A DNA stretch of 64,000 bases from Candidatus Sabulitectum silens (lineage in GTDB: Bacteria; Fermentibacterota; Fermentibacteria; Fermentibacterales; JCC-6), in the NCBI GenBank assembly GCA_001875255.1, contig MJAN01000009.1, positions 34,299-98,298 on the forward strand, in the 5' to 3' direction. The translations under genes and the position numbers were made by a program. Of this stretch, positions 31,133 to 39,516 are shown one piece after another. The notes under the pieces were generated by a model. The model did no database searches, had not been told where the DNA came from, and worked only from the letters and a program-made list of their open reading frames with translations. Every line of letters begins with the position of its first letter. The stretch's first letter is position 1.

Positions 31133-31159
31133 AGCCATCCGTAAATTTGACAAATAGAT
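31132..31159 (+). repeat. Dispersed intergenic repeat, copy C
   Basis: Identical over 28 bases to copy A (AAGCCATCCGTAAA then TTTGACAAATAGAT). It begins inside the stop codon of the preceding small gene and points to the 3' end of the minus-strand gene at 31264. Confidence 0.8.
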
Positions 31160-31263
31160 CTTGTAAGAACATGCGGTGCAGCAACTAAAGCCTGCAACGC
31201 AAATGCTTGTGCAGAACATGAATCACCGAGTGCGAATCCGATCCCGGGGTCTGCCCTGAAGGA

Positions 31264-31659
31264 TCAGCTTTCCGCGAGTTTTACGCTGGAAACGAAGCTG
31301 TTCATCACATAGGCTTTTATGGTGTTTGCGTAAGGGTCCGCGGGTTTTAGGAAGAAGCCTTTGTGATCTTTGTCGATGCTTTCAGCGGTTCCGAAGAGTT
31401 TTTCTCCGTCCTTGAAGGTAACAATGACATGCATACCGGAATCGGGTGCTCTGTTCCAGTCGTGGAGGTCGATGTGGCTGGGGTCTCCGGTGAAGTCCTT
31501 AACGAAAAAGATGGCTTTCTGGTTTCCCAGACAGATCTTTTCCGAATCGAAGGGGCGCTGAAGTGTAGCCAGGTGAAAATAGGGAAGATTGGGAGAAAAA
31601 TCCGAAGAAGTACCCTTGAGAATTTTGCCATTGCCGCCATGCACCACAATTTTATCCAT
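31264..31659 (-). CDS. Conserved hypothetical protein (131 aa)
   Basis: Start ATG has AGGAGG eight bases upstream. No signal peptide or membrane segment. The first ~45 residues (MDKIVVHGGNGKILKGTSSD then FSP) and later VTFKDGEKLFGTAESIDKD and GFFLKPADPYANTIKAYVM suggest two small beta-barrel units, reminiscent of DUF6982-type proteins; I cannot name it with certainty. Intact and monocistronic. Function unknown. Confidence 0.65.
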   Translation of the reverse strand: MDKIVVHGGNGKILKGTSSDFSPNLPYFHLATLQRPFDSEKICLGNQKAIFFVKDFTGDPSHIDLHDWNRAPDSGMHVIVTFKDGEKLFGTAESIDKDHKGFFLKPADPYANTIKAYVMNSFVSSVKLAES

Positions 31660-31798
31660 GTGACGCCTCCTGACTTAATCGATCCTTTCAGAATATCAGT
31701 ATTACAGAGGACCGGAGTCAATGGCCTTTTGTATTGCCTTGCCGACAACTGTTTTTATGCTCAGGATACCCAGTGGCAATACAAAACGGAGGTGTGGA

Positions 31799-32050
31799 AT
31801 GTTCAGCCAAAAATCGGAGATAGAGCGGCTGAGAAAAAGGGTTGAAGTGCTGGAAGCAAAGGTAGACAACCTAATGAGGAATGCTGGATATGACGTTGAC
31901 AAACCTGCAGTGGAAGCATCCAGCGAAGTAAAGGAGCTTCTTATTGCCGGTGACAGGATCGCTGCCATCAAGGTTTATCGCAGGGAGACCGGTGCCAGCC
32001 TGAAGGATGCCAAGGAGTATATAGATAGCCTTCACAGCCAGGATCTCTAG
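31799..32050 (+). CDS. L7/L12 C-terminal-domain-like protein with coiled coil
   Basis: 83 residues from ATG behind GGAGGT. Residues ~5-30 (EIERLRKRVEVLEAKVDNLM) are a heptad-patterned coiled coil. Residues ~48-80 (LLIAGDRIAAIKVYRRETGA then SLKDAKEYIDSL) match the C-terminal half of ribosomal protein L7/L12 (the IKxVRxxTGLGLKEAKxxVE motif). It is not ribosomal L7/L12 itself; such short proteins are known in several phyla without assigned role. Its stop shares a CTAG with the convergent M1 peptidase stop. Confidence 0.75.
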   Translation: MFSQKSEIERLRKRVEVLEAKVDNLMRNAGYDVDKPAVEASSEVKELLIAGDRIAAIKVYRRETGASLKDAKEYIDSLHSQDL

Positions 32051-33947
32051 TCCATTATCACCAGCTTCGTTGTTTGCCTGATACCGGTTTCGGTGGTTAC
32101 CTGGATCAGGTAAGTGGCCGCTGGAAGCCCCTGAAGCTGAATATTTCTGTTTTCCGGAGTGAGTGAAGCTGATCTCACCGGTCTGCCGCTCAGATCATAT
32201 ACCACTGCTTCTATCACCCGGTTCTCTGTTCCCGGCCACACCAGAACAGCCTCGCTCATCGCAGGATTGGGACTGAGGCAGGCGGTGCTCACTCCCCCCG
32301 GAGGGAGATCGAAGTCTTCTATACCTGTTAGTATGTTGCCGGAGAGTATGTGTGTGTAGGGATCGAAAACAACATCCACCGGCTGGAATGACAGGGTAAA
32401 AGTTTCCGATTGTGTCTGGAGATCATTCCAGAAGACCACCAGTGTGTCCTTCGAATCCCCCTGAACAAGGAACTCCAGGGGCATTTCGAATATCGTCCCG
32501 GTGGTCTGGGTCTGTGTAAGGTCTATGGTCAGGTCCCAGTTGGAGCCGTTCTGCACATAACTATGGGAAATATCGTAAATGGGGTATCCCCAGCCGTGTA
32601 TCCATGTGTCAAAGAACCAGTCGATGTCTTCGCCGGTGAACTCTTCTATGTCGTCCCTGAAGTCGTTGGTCCATACAAGGCCGAACATATGGTTCTGGAA
32701 GTAGTAGTTGAGGGTATCGAAGAAGAGTTCGTCACCCAGTACGTATCTGAGCATATGGAGCACCGCACCTGCCTTGTCATAGGTGGTGGAGCTGAAGATC
32801 TCAGCCGGGGTGGACGGCTGGGAAATGGGGAAGACCTCGCCGCTGTTGAGATAGGGCTTCATTATGCTGTTTATCATGTAATCAGTGTATTCCTCCTGGC
32901 CGTAGGTCTCCATCCAGAGAGCTTCTCCAAGGGTTGCGAAGCCCTCCTTGAGCCATATGTGCTGCCAGTCTCCGTGGGTAACGCAGCAGCCCCACCAGTG
33001 GTGGGTCATCTCATGGGCTATCAGCCAGTCGTAGTTAGTGTTGCCATTCACGGCCTGGGCAACATGGGTGACATGGGAGACGTGCTCCATGTCTCCCTTG
33101 GGTGTTTCCACCAGGCTGAACCTGCAGTCCCAGGGATATTCCCCGAAAATGTTTTCGAGGTTGGCCATCATCAGGTCCACATTAACGAAGCTCCCCAGGG
33201 CGTCCTCCACATCCCAGGAATAGACATAGTAGTAGATCCTGGCATCGGTGGAGTCATGGAGAACCACATAGTCTCCCACGTTCAATGCCACCAGATATGT
33301 TGGCATATCCTGCTGAACTGACCAGTGATAAACAGCTTTGTCTCCTATGATCTCAACACCGGCGGAATCTCCGTTGGCCACGGCATAGTCAACGGCGTCG
33401 CAGGTTATGTGGAAATCGAATGTGGCCTTGTCGTTCTGGTGATCCCAGCAGGGAAACATGCATTTCCCCATGTTCTGTCCCTCGGTGTAAATGCCAACGC
33501 CTATATGGTATGTAAGGACATTCCCGAACCAGAATCCCCCCCAGCTTTCGTGGTAGGGAGTTCCCCCGTAGGAAATGAACACCTGGGTAGTGTCACCGGG
33601 TTCCAGGGTTTCGCCCAGTGTTATGAAAACAGAGTCATCCTCCTGATCAAAGGAGAGGGAACCGCTGCTGTCCCAGATGGAATCCACTGTCAGCTGTCTG
33701 AGATCGAGGCGAATCTCCGAAACAGGCGAGATCCCGCCCTGAAAAAGGATGGTGGTTACGCCTTCTATTTCCTGTATGTCTTCCAGTACCTCCAGCTCAA
33801 TATCATAGTGGAGAATGTCGACGGTATTTCCGGATGATCGAACTCCTGAATGAAAGCAGCCGATGCAAGGGGCCTGGCAAGGGCGGAGAAATCAAGGAAC
33901 ATGTCAGCCTCAGAAGCCATGATTGATAGCAGCAGAAAAACGGTCAT
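32047..33947 (-). CDS. Secreted M1-family aminopeptidase with T9SS-type sorting domain
   Basis: About 633 residues, one frameshift near 33830. Signal peptide MTVFLLLSIMASEA. Zinc site HEMTHHWW (H-E-x-x-H) followed 18 residues after the second His by the Glu in WLKEGFATLGE. In the substrate-binding position the usual G-x-M-E-N reads GDMEH. The last ~85 residues (LSPNPAMSEAVLVW, VVYDLSGRPV, AATYLIQVTTE) form a C-terminal sorting domain. It should be a cell-surface or released aminopeptidase providing amino acids. The ribosome site GGAGGG lies before the ATG at 33947. Confidence 0.9.
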
Positions 33948-34021
33948 ATCAAATCCCTCCCCTTTTGTTATGAACAATAATCGCCGAATGGGCTTTCCCG
34001 GTCAATGACCTTCTAAAGTCG

Positions 34022-34050
34022 TTGACTTTGTCGTATTCTGAGCATATTCT
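34022..34050 (+). promoter_or_regulatory. Promoter of the DUF1622 gene
   Basis: TTGACT 34022-34027, 17-bp spacer, TATTCT 34045-34050; start codon 30 bp downstream behind GGAGGAGG. Confidence 0.65.
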
Positions 34051-34080
34051 CAAATTGCTCGTCTTTGGAGGAGGTGGCAG

Positions 34081-34431
34081 ATGAACGGAATGCTGGAACA
34101 CATCAGTTTCGGGATCGGGATGCTTGGGGTGGCGGTAATCGTATGGGGTACACTGGTCACCCTCAGCAAGGTCTTCGCTCTGGAGCTTAGCAGACTGCGG
34201 GGGATCAATATCTGCCCCAAAAGGGAGCTGATGCGCCATCATTACGGCTCGTATATCCTTCTGGGTCTTGAGTTCCTCATAGCTGCGGACATCGTTAGAA
34301 CGATCATTCAGCCTGAACTCACCGAACTTGCCGCACTTGGAGCAATAGTAATAATAAGAACGATCCTAAGCTATTTCCTCAACAAGGAAATGCAGGACCA
34401 TGTCTGTTCACTTCCTGCAAACAGAGAGTGA
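34081..34431 (+). CDS. DUF1622 membrane protein
   Basis: 116 residues with three hydrophobic segments. The pattern FGIGMLGVAVIVWGTLV, a loop R-x-x-LMRHHYGSYILLGLEFLIAADI, and RTILSYFLNKEM is that of the DUF1622 family (inner-membrane proteins of unknown role). Intact, GGAGGAGG ribosome site. The next gene starts 22 nt after its stop, so the two are likely co-transcribed. Confidence 0.85.
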   Translation: MNGMLEHISFGIGMLGVAVIVWGTLVTLSKVFALELSRLRGINICPKRELMRHHYGSYILLGLEFLIAADIVRTIIQPELTELAALGAIVIIRTILSYFLNKEMQDHVCSLPANRE

Positions 34432-34453
34432 ACAACATACGGGAGGACTGGGA

Positions 34454-35041
34454 ATGATACCGATCGTAGTATTTCTGCTTGCTGGCTCCTTCATGGCAAA
34501 CGAGACCCTCTGGGCTGAGATCGACATCATGAACGAGGAACTGACCAGCCCAGAAACGAAGAATGAGGAACTGGAAGCTCTCTTTGAACAGGCTGTGAAA
34601 ATGGCCCTGTCACCAGAGTTATCCCATGAGTTTGAAAGTATCAGGGAAGATGCATTCAACACAGGCGATTTCACAACGGCTGACTCTTTCATCGAGAGGG
34701 CTGCCCCTGGCATAACCGTTCTCATGCTGGGAGAATCCAATGCGATAGGGGTAAATGTACTGCACTTCCTCGGAATGGCTGAACCGGGTACGACCGAGTA
34801 CGAGTTCTTCGACCTGGCTACCGATGGTTTCTATGCCAATGGAAGCATTGGAACCGCCGATCTTCCCGTATGGATGGAAAGGGACGGCTCAAGCGCTCAA
34901 GCGGTTATGCTGCCTGACATCGCCAGGGCTTACGCCGGGATATGGGAGGGCCTTGGCGCAGGATTCCACGGCTACTTTCTGGACGTGGCACGGGAGACCA
35001 TTACACTTCTTGGCGGAGACCCGGATATAGAAACCATCTAG
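34454..35041 (+). CDS. Secreted hypothetical protein (195 aa)
   Basis: Signal peptide MIPIVVFLLAGSFMANETLW; the ATG at 34454 has GGGAGG seven bases upstream and is preferred over upstream in-frame codons. The mature part is acidic and mostly alpha-helical by composition (IDIMNEELTSPETKNEELEA, LFEQAVKMAL) with a C-terminal half rich in Gly/Asp. No family recognised. It is intact and follows the DUF1622 gene. Confidence 0.65.
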   Translation: MIPIVVFLLAGSFMANETLWAEIDIMNEELTSPETKNEELEALFEQAVKMALSPELSHEFESIREDAFNTGDFTTADSFIERAAPGITVLMLGESNAIGVNVLHFLGMAEPGTTEYEFFDLATDGFYANGSIGTADLPVWMERDGSSAQAVMLPDIARAYAGIWEGLGAGFHGYFLDVARETITLLGGDPDIETI

Positions 35042-35068
35042 CATTCTTTCCCGGACCTTTGGAACAGC

Positions 35069-35128
35069 TTGACACGGAGGACACCGGGTCTATAATTAGT
35101 AAGTGCTAAATATATGAGCCTTAGCTAA
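35069..35128 (+). promoter_or_regulatory. Promoter and probable metal-regulator operator
   Basis: TTGACA 35069-35074, 16-bp spacer, perfect TATAAT 35091-35096. TTAG-N6-CTAA (35096-35109) overlaps the -10, and a perfect TTAGCTAA palindrome lies at 35121-35128. TTAG/CTAA half-sites resemble DtxR/MntR-type boxes, so the downstream regulator may control itself. Confidence 0.7.
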
Positions 35129-35142
35129 ACGAAAAGGGAAAA

Positions 35143-35589
35143 ATGCAGCTCAGTTCCAGCCTTGAGGACTATCTGGAAACCATTCACGCCATAGTTGAAA
35201 AGAAGGGCGCAGCCAGGCCAACTGACATTGCCCGGGCAAGGAACGTTGCCGCTTCTTCGGTTACTACAGCGCTGAAGAACCTCAGCAGACTGGGTCTGGT
35301 GAACCATGAACCCTATGATCTGGTAACACTTACCCCCGAGGGAAGAAGGATAGCCAGGAAGGTAACCGAGAAACATGACGTCCTCAAGGACTTCTTCCTG
35401 AGCGTTCTGGAGATCGACCCGGAAACCTCCGAGGAATGTGCCTGTGGAATGGAACATGTGATCCCTGAACATGTACTGAAACGGTTCACGGAATACCTGG
35501 AGTTCGTTAAGAAGTGCGAGCATTCCGGTCGACACTGGAGCGAAGAGAGCGGTTTCATCTGCCGCTGCGTCCATGAAGAAAAGGAATAG
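35143..35589 (+). CDS. DtxR/MntR-family metal-dependent regulator
   Basis: 148 residues. N-terminal winged helix: LEDYLETIHAIVEKKGAARP, then DIARARNVAASSVTTALKNL and GLVNHEPYDLVTLTPEGRR, the DtxR signature. The dimerisation/metal domain follows with HDVLKDFFLSVLEID, ECACGMEHVI (Cys, Glu, His ligands) and a late C-R-C-VHEE. No SH3-like third domain, as in MntR. It likely senses Fe2+ or Mn2+. TTAG/CTAA palindromes overlap its promoter. Confidence 0.88.
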   Translation: MQLSSSLEDYLETIHAIVEKKGAARPTDIARARNVAASSVTTALKNLSRLGLVNHEPYDLVTLTPEGRRIARKVTEKHDVLKDFFLSVLEIDPETSEECACGMEHVIPEHVLKRFTEYLEFVKKCEHSGRHWSEESGFICRCVHEEKE

Positions 35590-35734
35590 GGATCGCTATT
35601 TACCTGATCAGCGGGGCCTTCCAGTCCATTAATATCCAATAGAGTATACAATCTGCCATTCAATGACTATGCGTGGTTCGAATACCCCCATGCCTGACCC
35701 TTCTAACATGTCTTCTTGTGGTTAGTTGCAAGAG

Positions 35735-35760
35735 TTATTTGTCAAGTTTACGGATGGCTT
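35735..35760 (-). repeat. Dispersed intergenic repeat, copy D
   Basis: On the minus strand: AAGCCATCCGTAAA then CTTGACAAATAA; one or two differences from copies A and C. It begins 6 nt beyond the stop of the minus-strand gene at 35767 and points toward the 3' end of the plus-strand DtxR gene. Confidence 0.8.
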
Positions 35761-35766
35761 CGGGTT

Positions 35767-36966
35767 TCAGGGTTCAGGAAGACCCAGGAGGAAATCTATG
35801 CTGGCGGGTATGGGGGGGTAATCCATTGTCAGCCGAAGGAGGCTGTAGCTTCCGGCATCCTGCTTCAGGCGGGTGAAGCAGGCCTGCATTAGGTCGGCAT
35901 ATCCAGGCACTCCTGAGAGGGGGACAGGAGCCCTTCCCGCTCTGAAGAGCTGGGGTTGCTCAGAGAGGGGGAGGCGGTCTCCCGGGGTCATTCCGGAGTA
36001 TTCCATGGCTGGGAAGAGCATGCTCCACATCTCAACCTCATAGGGGCAGACGGTGAACTCCCTGGCGAAGTACGCCTCTATAACGAATTTTCGGGTGGGG
36101 GTCCTGGAGGAGTTGTTAAGGGCGAGGCCCTCTTCGGGGTTTTCCCTGTAGAGCTTGCCGGTTGCCCTGAGCACCTCCCCGGTGAAGATGTTGATGGAGC
36201 TCTTCAGACCGATCTCCCTGCCCTTCAGGTAATAGCTGGTCTTTCCGGAGTTGTCGGTTACCCTGCCGAACTCCGGAAGGTCCGGTGAGGAGAACTCTTC
36301 GATAACAGGGGGCATGCCTTCCTTCGCCGGGAACAGGAACTCCCGGGAAGGGGTTGTTTTCAGAGAACCACGGGAATCGATGATGTATGTGCTGGCCACC
36401 CTCCAGGGTACATCCGGGCGTGTTCTGTATAGACCCACCTGCCCCTTTATACGGCAGATGTCAACGGTTCCGGGCTTGACCGTGGAGGGCATCACGATGT
36501 TGGTGGCAAGCTGAATGTCGCTCTGGACACCGAAGGTGTAGCTGTTGCCCTCGAAGGCCTTCCTTCTGTGAATGGAATCGTTCATCCTCCTCTCCTCGGT
36601 GGAAAGGCCTGCCAGCATAACCTGGAACTCCTTTCTGCTCCCCGCTGAGGTCCTTATGAGGCTCTCCATTTCCTGTGCGGAACCTTTCAGCCCCTTCACC
36701 AGCTCGCCTGGAACGCCGGCCCTTCCCGCCATTGAGGCGAAGGACAGAAGGGCCTTCTTACCGGGAAGGTACTTGCCAAGGCTGAAAACATCCCCTGCAT
36801 TAACAAGTCTGCTTACCTTCCAGGCAAGGTTCATGTCCGCTCCGGTGAGTTCGCAGAGGTCAACGGGACGGATCACTGCGGGGTCACCAAAACAGGCGAT
36901 GATGTCCCTCAGCATATGTTGAAGATCGCTGAGAACCCTTGAGGCTTCTTCTTCGAACTGGCTCAT
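35767..36966 (-). CDS. Hypothetical protein (~399 aa), unrecognised
   Basis: Intact. I choose the ATG at 36966 (MSQFEEEASRVLSDLQHMLR) because GGAG lies five bases before it; the ATG at 36990 lacks a site. The N-terminal ~100 residues look like a winged-helix-type module (FGDPAVIRPVDLCELTGADM then NLAWKVSRLV). The rest is soluble with a central beta-rich stretch (GLYRTRPDVPWRVAS) and no catalytic motif I can name. No signal peptide. It could be a cytoplasmic regulator or enzyme; function unknown. Confidence 0.6.
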   Translation of the reverse strand: MSQFEEEASRVLSDLQHMLRDIIACFGDPAVIRPVDLCELTGADMNLAWKVSRLVNAGDVFSLGKYLPGKKALLSFASMAGRAGVPGELVKGLKGSAQEMESLIRTSAGSRKEFQVMLAGLSTEERRMNDSIHRRKAFEGNSYTFGVQSDIQLATNIVMPSTVKPGTVDICRIKGQVGLYRTRPDVPWRVASTYIIDSRGSLKTTPSREFLFPAKEGMPPVIEEFSSPDLPEFGRVTDNSGKTSYYLKGREIGLKSSINIFTGEVLRATGKLYRENPEEGLALNNSSRTPTRKFVIEAYFAREFTVCPYEVEMWSMLFPAMEYSGMTPGDRLPLSEQPQLFRAGRAPVPLSGVPGYADLMQACFTRLKQDAGSYSLLRLTMDYPPIPASIDFLLGLPEP

Positions 36967-37083
36967 CCATGCTCCATTCAGAGGATTCATTTACATATCC
37001 CGAATATACGCAAGAATTTTTCAGAAAATGAGGTTTCCAGCGAAGGGGATTTTCATAATACTACCCTCCGTAAGGAGTGTGAT

Positions 37084-37724
37084 ATGAACCTGAACGATTT
37101 CCGCCGAAGAAGACTGGAAATGGTGAAGCATCTTGAGGTTTCCGGGATCAGGGACCCCCTGGTCCTTTCCGCTATGTCCAGGGTGGAGCGCCACAGGTTC
37201 TTTCCCGGAGGTCCGCCGGGTTCCGCTGACCCCTATGGTGACTATCCCTGCGAGATCGGCAGCGGACAGACCATTTCCCAGCCCTTCATCGTTGCCTATA
37301 TGATTGAGAAGCTCAGGCTCCAACCGGGCAACAGGGTACTGGAGATAGGCACAGGGTCCGGATACCAGGCGGCGATCCTTCATGAAATGGGTATGGAGGT
37401 GTTTTCCGTGGAAATGGTGGACGAACTCTACCACCACGCGAAACGGGTCCTCGCCCCTGAGATACACCTGCGGAAGGGCGACGGCTTCCGGGGATGGCGT
37501 GAGGAAGCCCCTTCAAGGGGATCATACTCAGCTGCGCGCCGCTGGAGATACCACAGGAACTGGTGGATCAGCTTGACGATGCCGGTAGAATGGTCCTTCC
37601 GGCTGGAGGGTTCATTCAGAGGCTGTATGTGGTTACCAGGAGCGCCGGTGAGGTTTCCGTTTCAGAGGACCTCCCGGTACGTTTCGTTCCAATGGTGGGG
37701 AACAGCTCTGCCGAAGGTGAATGA
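37084..37724 (+). CDS. pcm: Protein-L-isoaspartate O-methyltransferase
   Basis: About 213 residues after one repair near 37505 (C run). Hallmarks: PLVLSAMSRVERHRFFP, IGSGQTISQPFIVAYMIEKL (the Pcm signature), the SAM motif VLEIGTGSGYQAAIL and VEMVDELYHHAK. The end reads GRMVLPAGGFIQRL and then VRFVPMVG. It repairs isoaspartyl residues in aged proteins. The stop (TGA) and the ATG of the next gene are adjacent, so a two-gene operon is likely. Confidence 0.9.
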
Positions 37725-38731
37725 ATGCCAGATCCCCAGCTGAACGAGATCATCAGGGAACTTCTGGAGGCCTACCCCGATCCGGTCATGGTGGATGACT
37801 CAAGGGGAAGGATCATCTTCGTCAATTCCGCCTTCGAGAGTACCTTCAGAATGAGCAGAGAACAGCTTCAGTTCTACGACTTTGAAGACTTCACCGCCCC
37901 GGAGCACAGAAGCAGGCTCCTCAACCTGCATCTCAGCCGTCTGGCGGGAAAACCCGTTCCGGACCGCACTGAGTTCACCGGGCTGAGGACCGACGGCAAG
38001 AGGCTGTTCCTTCAGTCGACAATCTCGAAGGTCATTTCAGGGGAGAACAGCTTCTTCCTGACCATCCTTAAAGCGGTTACACGCACTGGAGACCCATCCG
38101 ACCACGCCAGGGAAGCCCTGGGGTTCGATGCCTCGGTACTCGTTTGCGAAAACATCCTTCGAAGATCCGGAGCAGCTCCAGACCCGATCTCCACGAACTG
38201 CTGAGAGGGGCCATGGAGGGGAATGACTGTCCCCTTGAAAGGACCGATGTTGGTATTCTTGTGCTGGAAATGGCCGGCAAACTGAAGAGGCTTCTGAATG
38301 ATACCATCGGGGTTTCCTTCTCGGTGGACCCGGGGATACCTGAGCTGCTGCTTCCAGTAAGGAAACTGAAGGGAGTTCTCAGGGCGGTGGCAGACAATTC
38401 CCTGGAGGCAATGGAGAATGGAGGACAGATACATCTGCGAGCCATCGTCGAAGACCTGCCGGTTGCTGACGATGAAGAAGACCGCCCTTCAATGGCATCT
38501 TCCCGCAGGATAAGGATTGAGATCGCCGATAACGGAACTGGAATGGATGGGGTGATCCTTGCCAGGGTCTTCGAACCATTCTTTACCACCAAGGATCCGG
38601 AACGGCACAGCGGAATGGGTCTTTTCGAAGCACGGCTCAGGCTGAGGGAAATGAATGGCAAGATCCAGATGTTTTCCTCGGAAGGATCGGGAACCGTTGT
38701 GAACATACTTTTGCCCTGTGTTCAGGAATAG
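37725..38731 (+). CDS. PAS-domain histidine kinase (frameshifted)
   Basis: About 335 residues. A PAS domain (AYPDPVMVDDSRGRIIFVNS and FTAPEHRSRL) leads after a one-base repair near 38150 into a short HisKA-like helical region and an HATPase domain: NSLEAMENGG (N box), IADNGTGMDG (G1), FEPFFTTKD and HSGMGLFEARLRL (G2). A clear phospho-acceptor His is not obvious, so it may be an unusual or HWE-like kinase. Soluble. Its stop abuts the convergent PadR stop as TAGCTA. Confidence 0.78.
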
Positions 38732-39382
38732 CTATTCTATCAGAGGCAGATCCCTTTGGGGTATGGATACCACGCTTGATTCACCGGGAGGCTCATCCTT
38801 TGATCCATGGGCCTTTCCCTCCCCTTCGTTCAGCCATTCATTCAGTATTTCAAGGGACTGGTCGCACCACCTTATGGAGGACTCCTTCAGGTTTTCCAGG
38901 AAGAGCGACGCAACAAGGCTGAGATCCGCGGACAGGGTGTTGCTGGACTCCCGGATCTCCCTTGAGTTCTCCCTTGCCTTCTCAAGCTCCTTCACCGCCT
39001 GTGCGCGGTAGGTTCTGATCTGTTCCATCATGTTTGCCACACCGGAGCTTGAGCCGAACCGAATCTTCATCAGGATCTCAACACGGAAACGGCTGAGACC
39101 TGCGGGTTGCTCCAGCCAGTGGTTCAATACCTCCCAGCCGAGTTCATTCAGCTGGTAGATGCTTTTCTTCCTTGTTTTCACATAGGAGTCACGCCGGTTG
39201 ACAAGACCGTCCTTTTCAAGGGCTTTCAGCATGGGATAGATGTTGCCGTAGGACTCCTTCCAGTAGAAAACATCAGGTTCTTCAAGGAACTTCCGTATAT
39301 CGTAGCCTGTCCGGGGGCCGGAGCTCAGTATGGCCAGCAGACCATAGTAGGACTGGGGGTACTCCCTTGGGGGTTTTGTCAT
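38732..39382 (-). CDS. PadR-family transcriptional regulator
   Basis: About 216 residues from ATG at 39382 (GGAAAG upstream; an in-frame GTG three codons earlier is possible). N-terminal winged helix: YYGLLAILSSGPRTGYDIRK, YGNIYPMLKALEKDGLV. The C-terminal Vir_act_alpha_C helical domain (RTYRAQAVKELEKARENSRE) makes it a long-form PadR. It probably represses the divergent transcript whose strong promoter and 16-bp inverted repeat lie upstream. Confidence 0.85.
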   Translation of the reverse strand: MTKPPREYPQSYYGLLAILSSGPRTGYDIRKFLEEPDVFYWKESYGNIYPMLKALEKDGLVNRRDSYVKTRKKSIYQLNELGWEVLNHWLEQPAGLSRFRVEILMKIRFGSSSGVANMMEQIRTYRAQAVKELEKARENSREIRESSNTLSADLSLVASLFLENLKESSIRWCDQSLEILNEWLNEGEGKAHGSKDEPPGESSVVSIPQRDLPLIE

Positions 39383-39437
39383 CAGAACCACTTTCCGTAT
39401 TTCAGTTGCCGATACCGTAACCTAATACAGCGCAAGG

Positions 39438-39481
39438 GATATAGGTATATATCTTGACAATGTATCTAATAGCACTATAAT
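39438..39481 (+). promoter_or_regulatory. Strong promoter with adjacent PadR-type operator
   Basis: Inverted repeat GATATAGGTATATATC (39438-39453) abuts TTGACA (39454-39459); 16-bp spacer; TATAAT (39476-39481). The promoter points away from padR, and the palindrome touching the -35 is a natural repressor site. Confidence 0.75.
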
Positions 39482-39516
39482 AGTTTCGTTCCAGGAAAAA
39501 CAGTGAAGGGAAAGAA

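Noticed and set aside
32410..33321. A 303-residue plus-strand open frame
   Set aside because: It is antisense to the M1 peptidase, whose zinc site and sorting domain are read on the minus strand.
24875..36966. An integron-like cassette array based on the four repeats
   Set aside because: There are no attC-type core sites (RYYYAAC/GTTRRRY) around the repeats and no integrase; genes lie in both orientations with different spacings.
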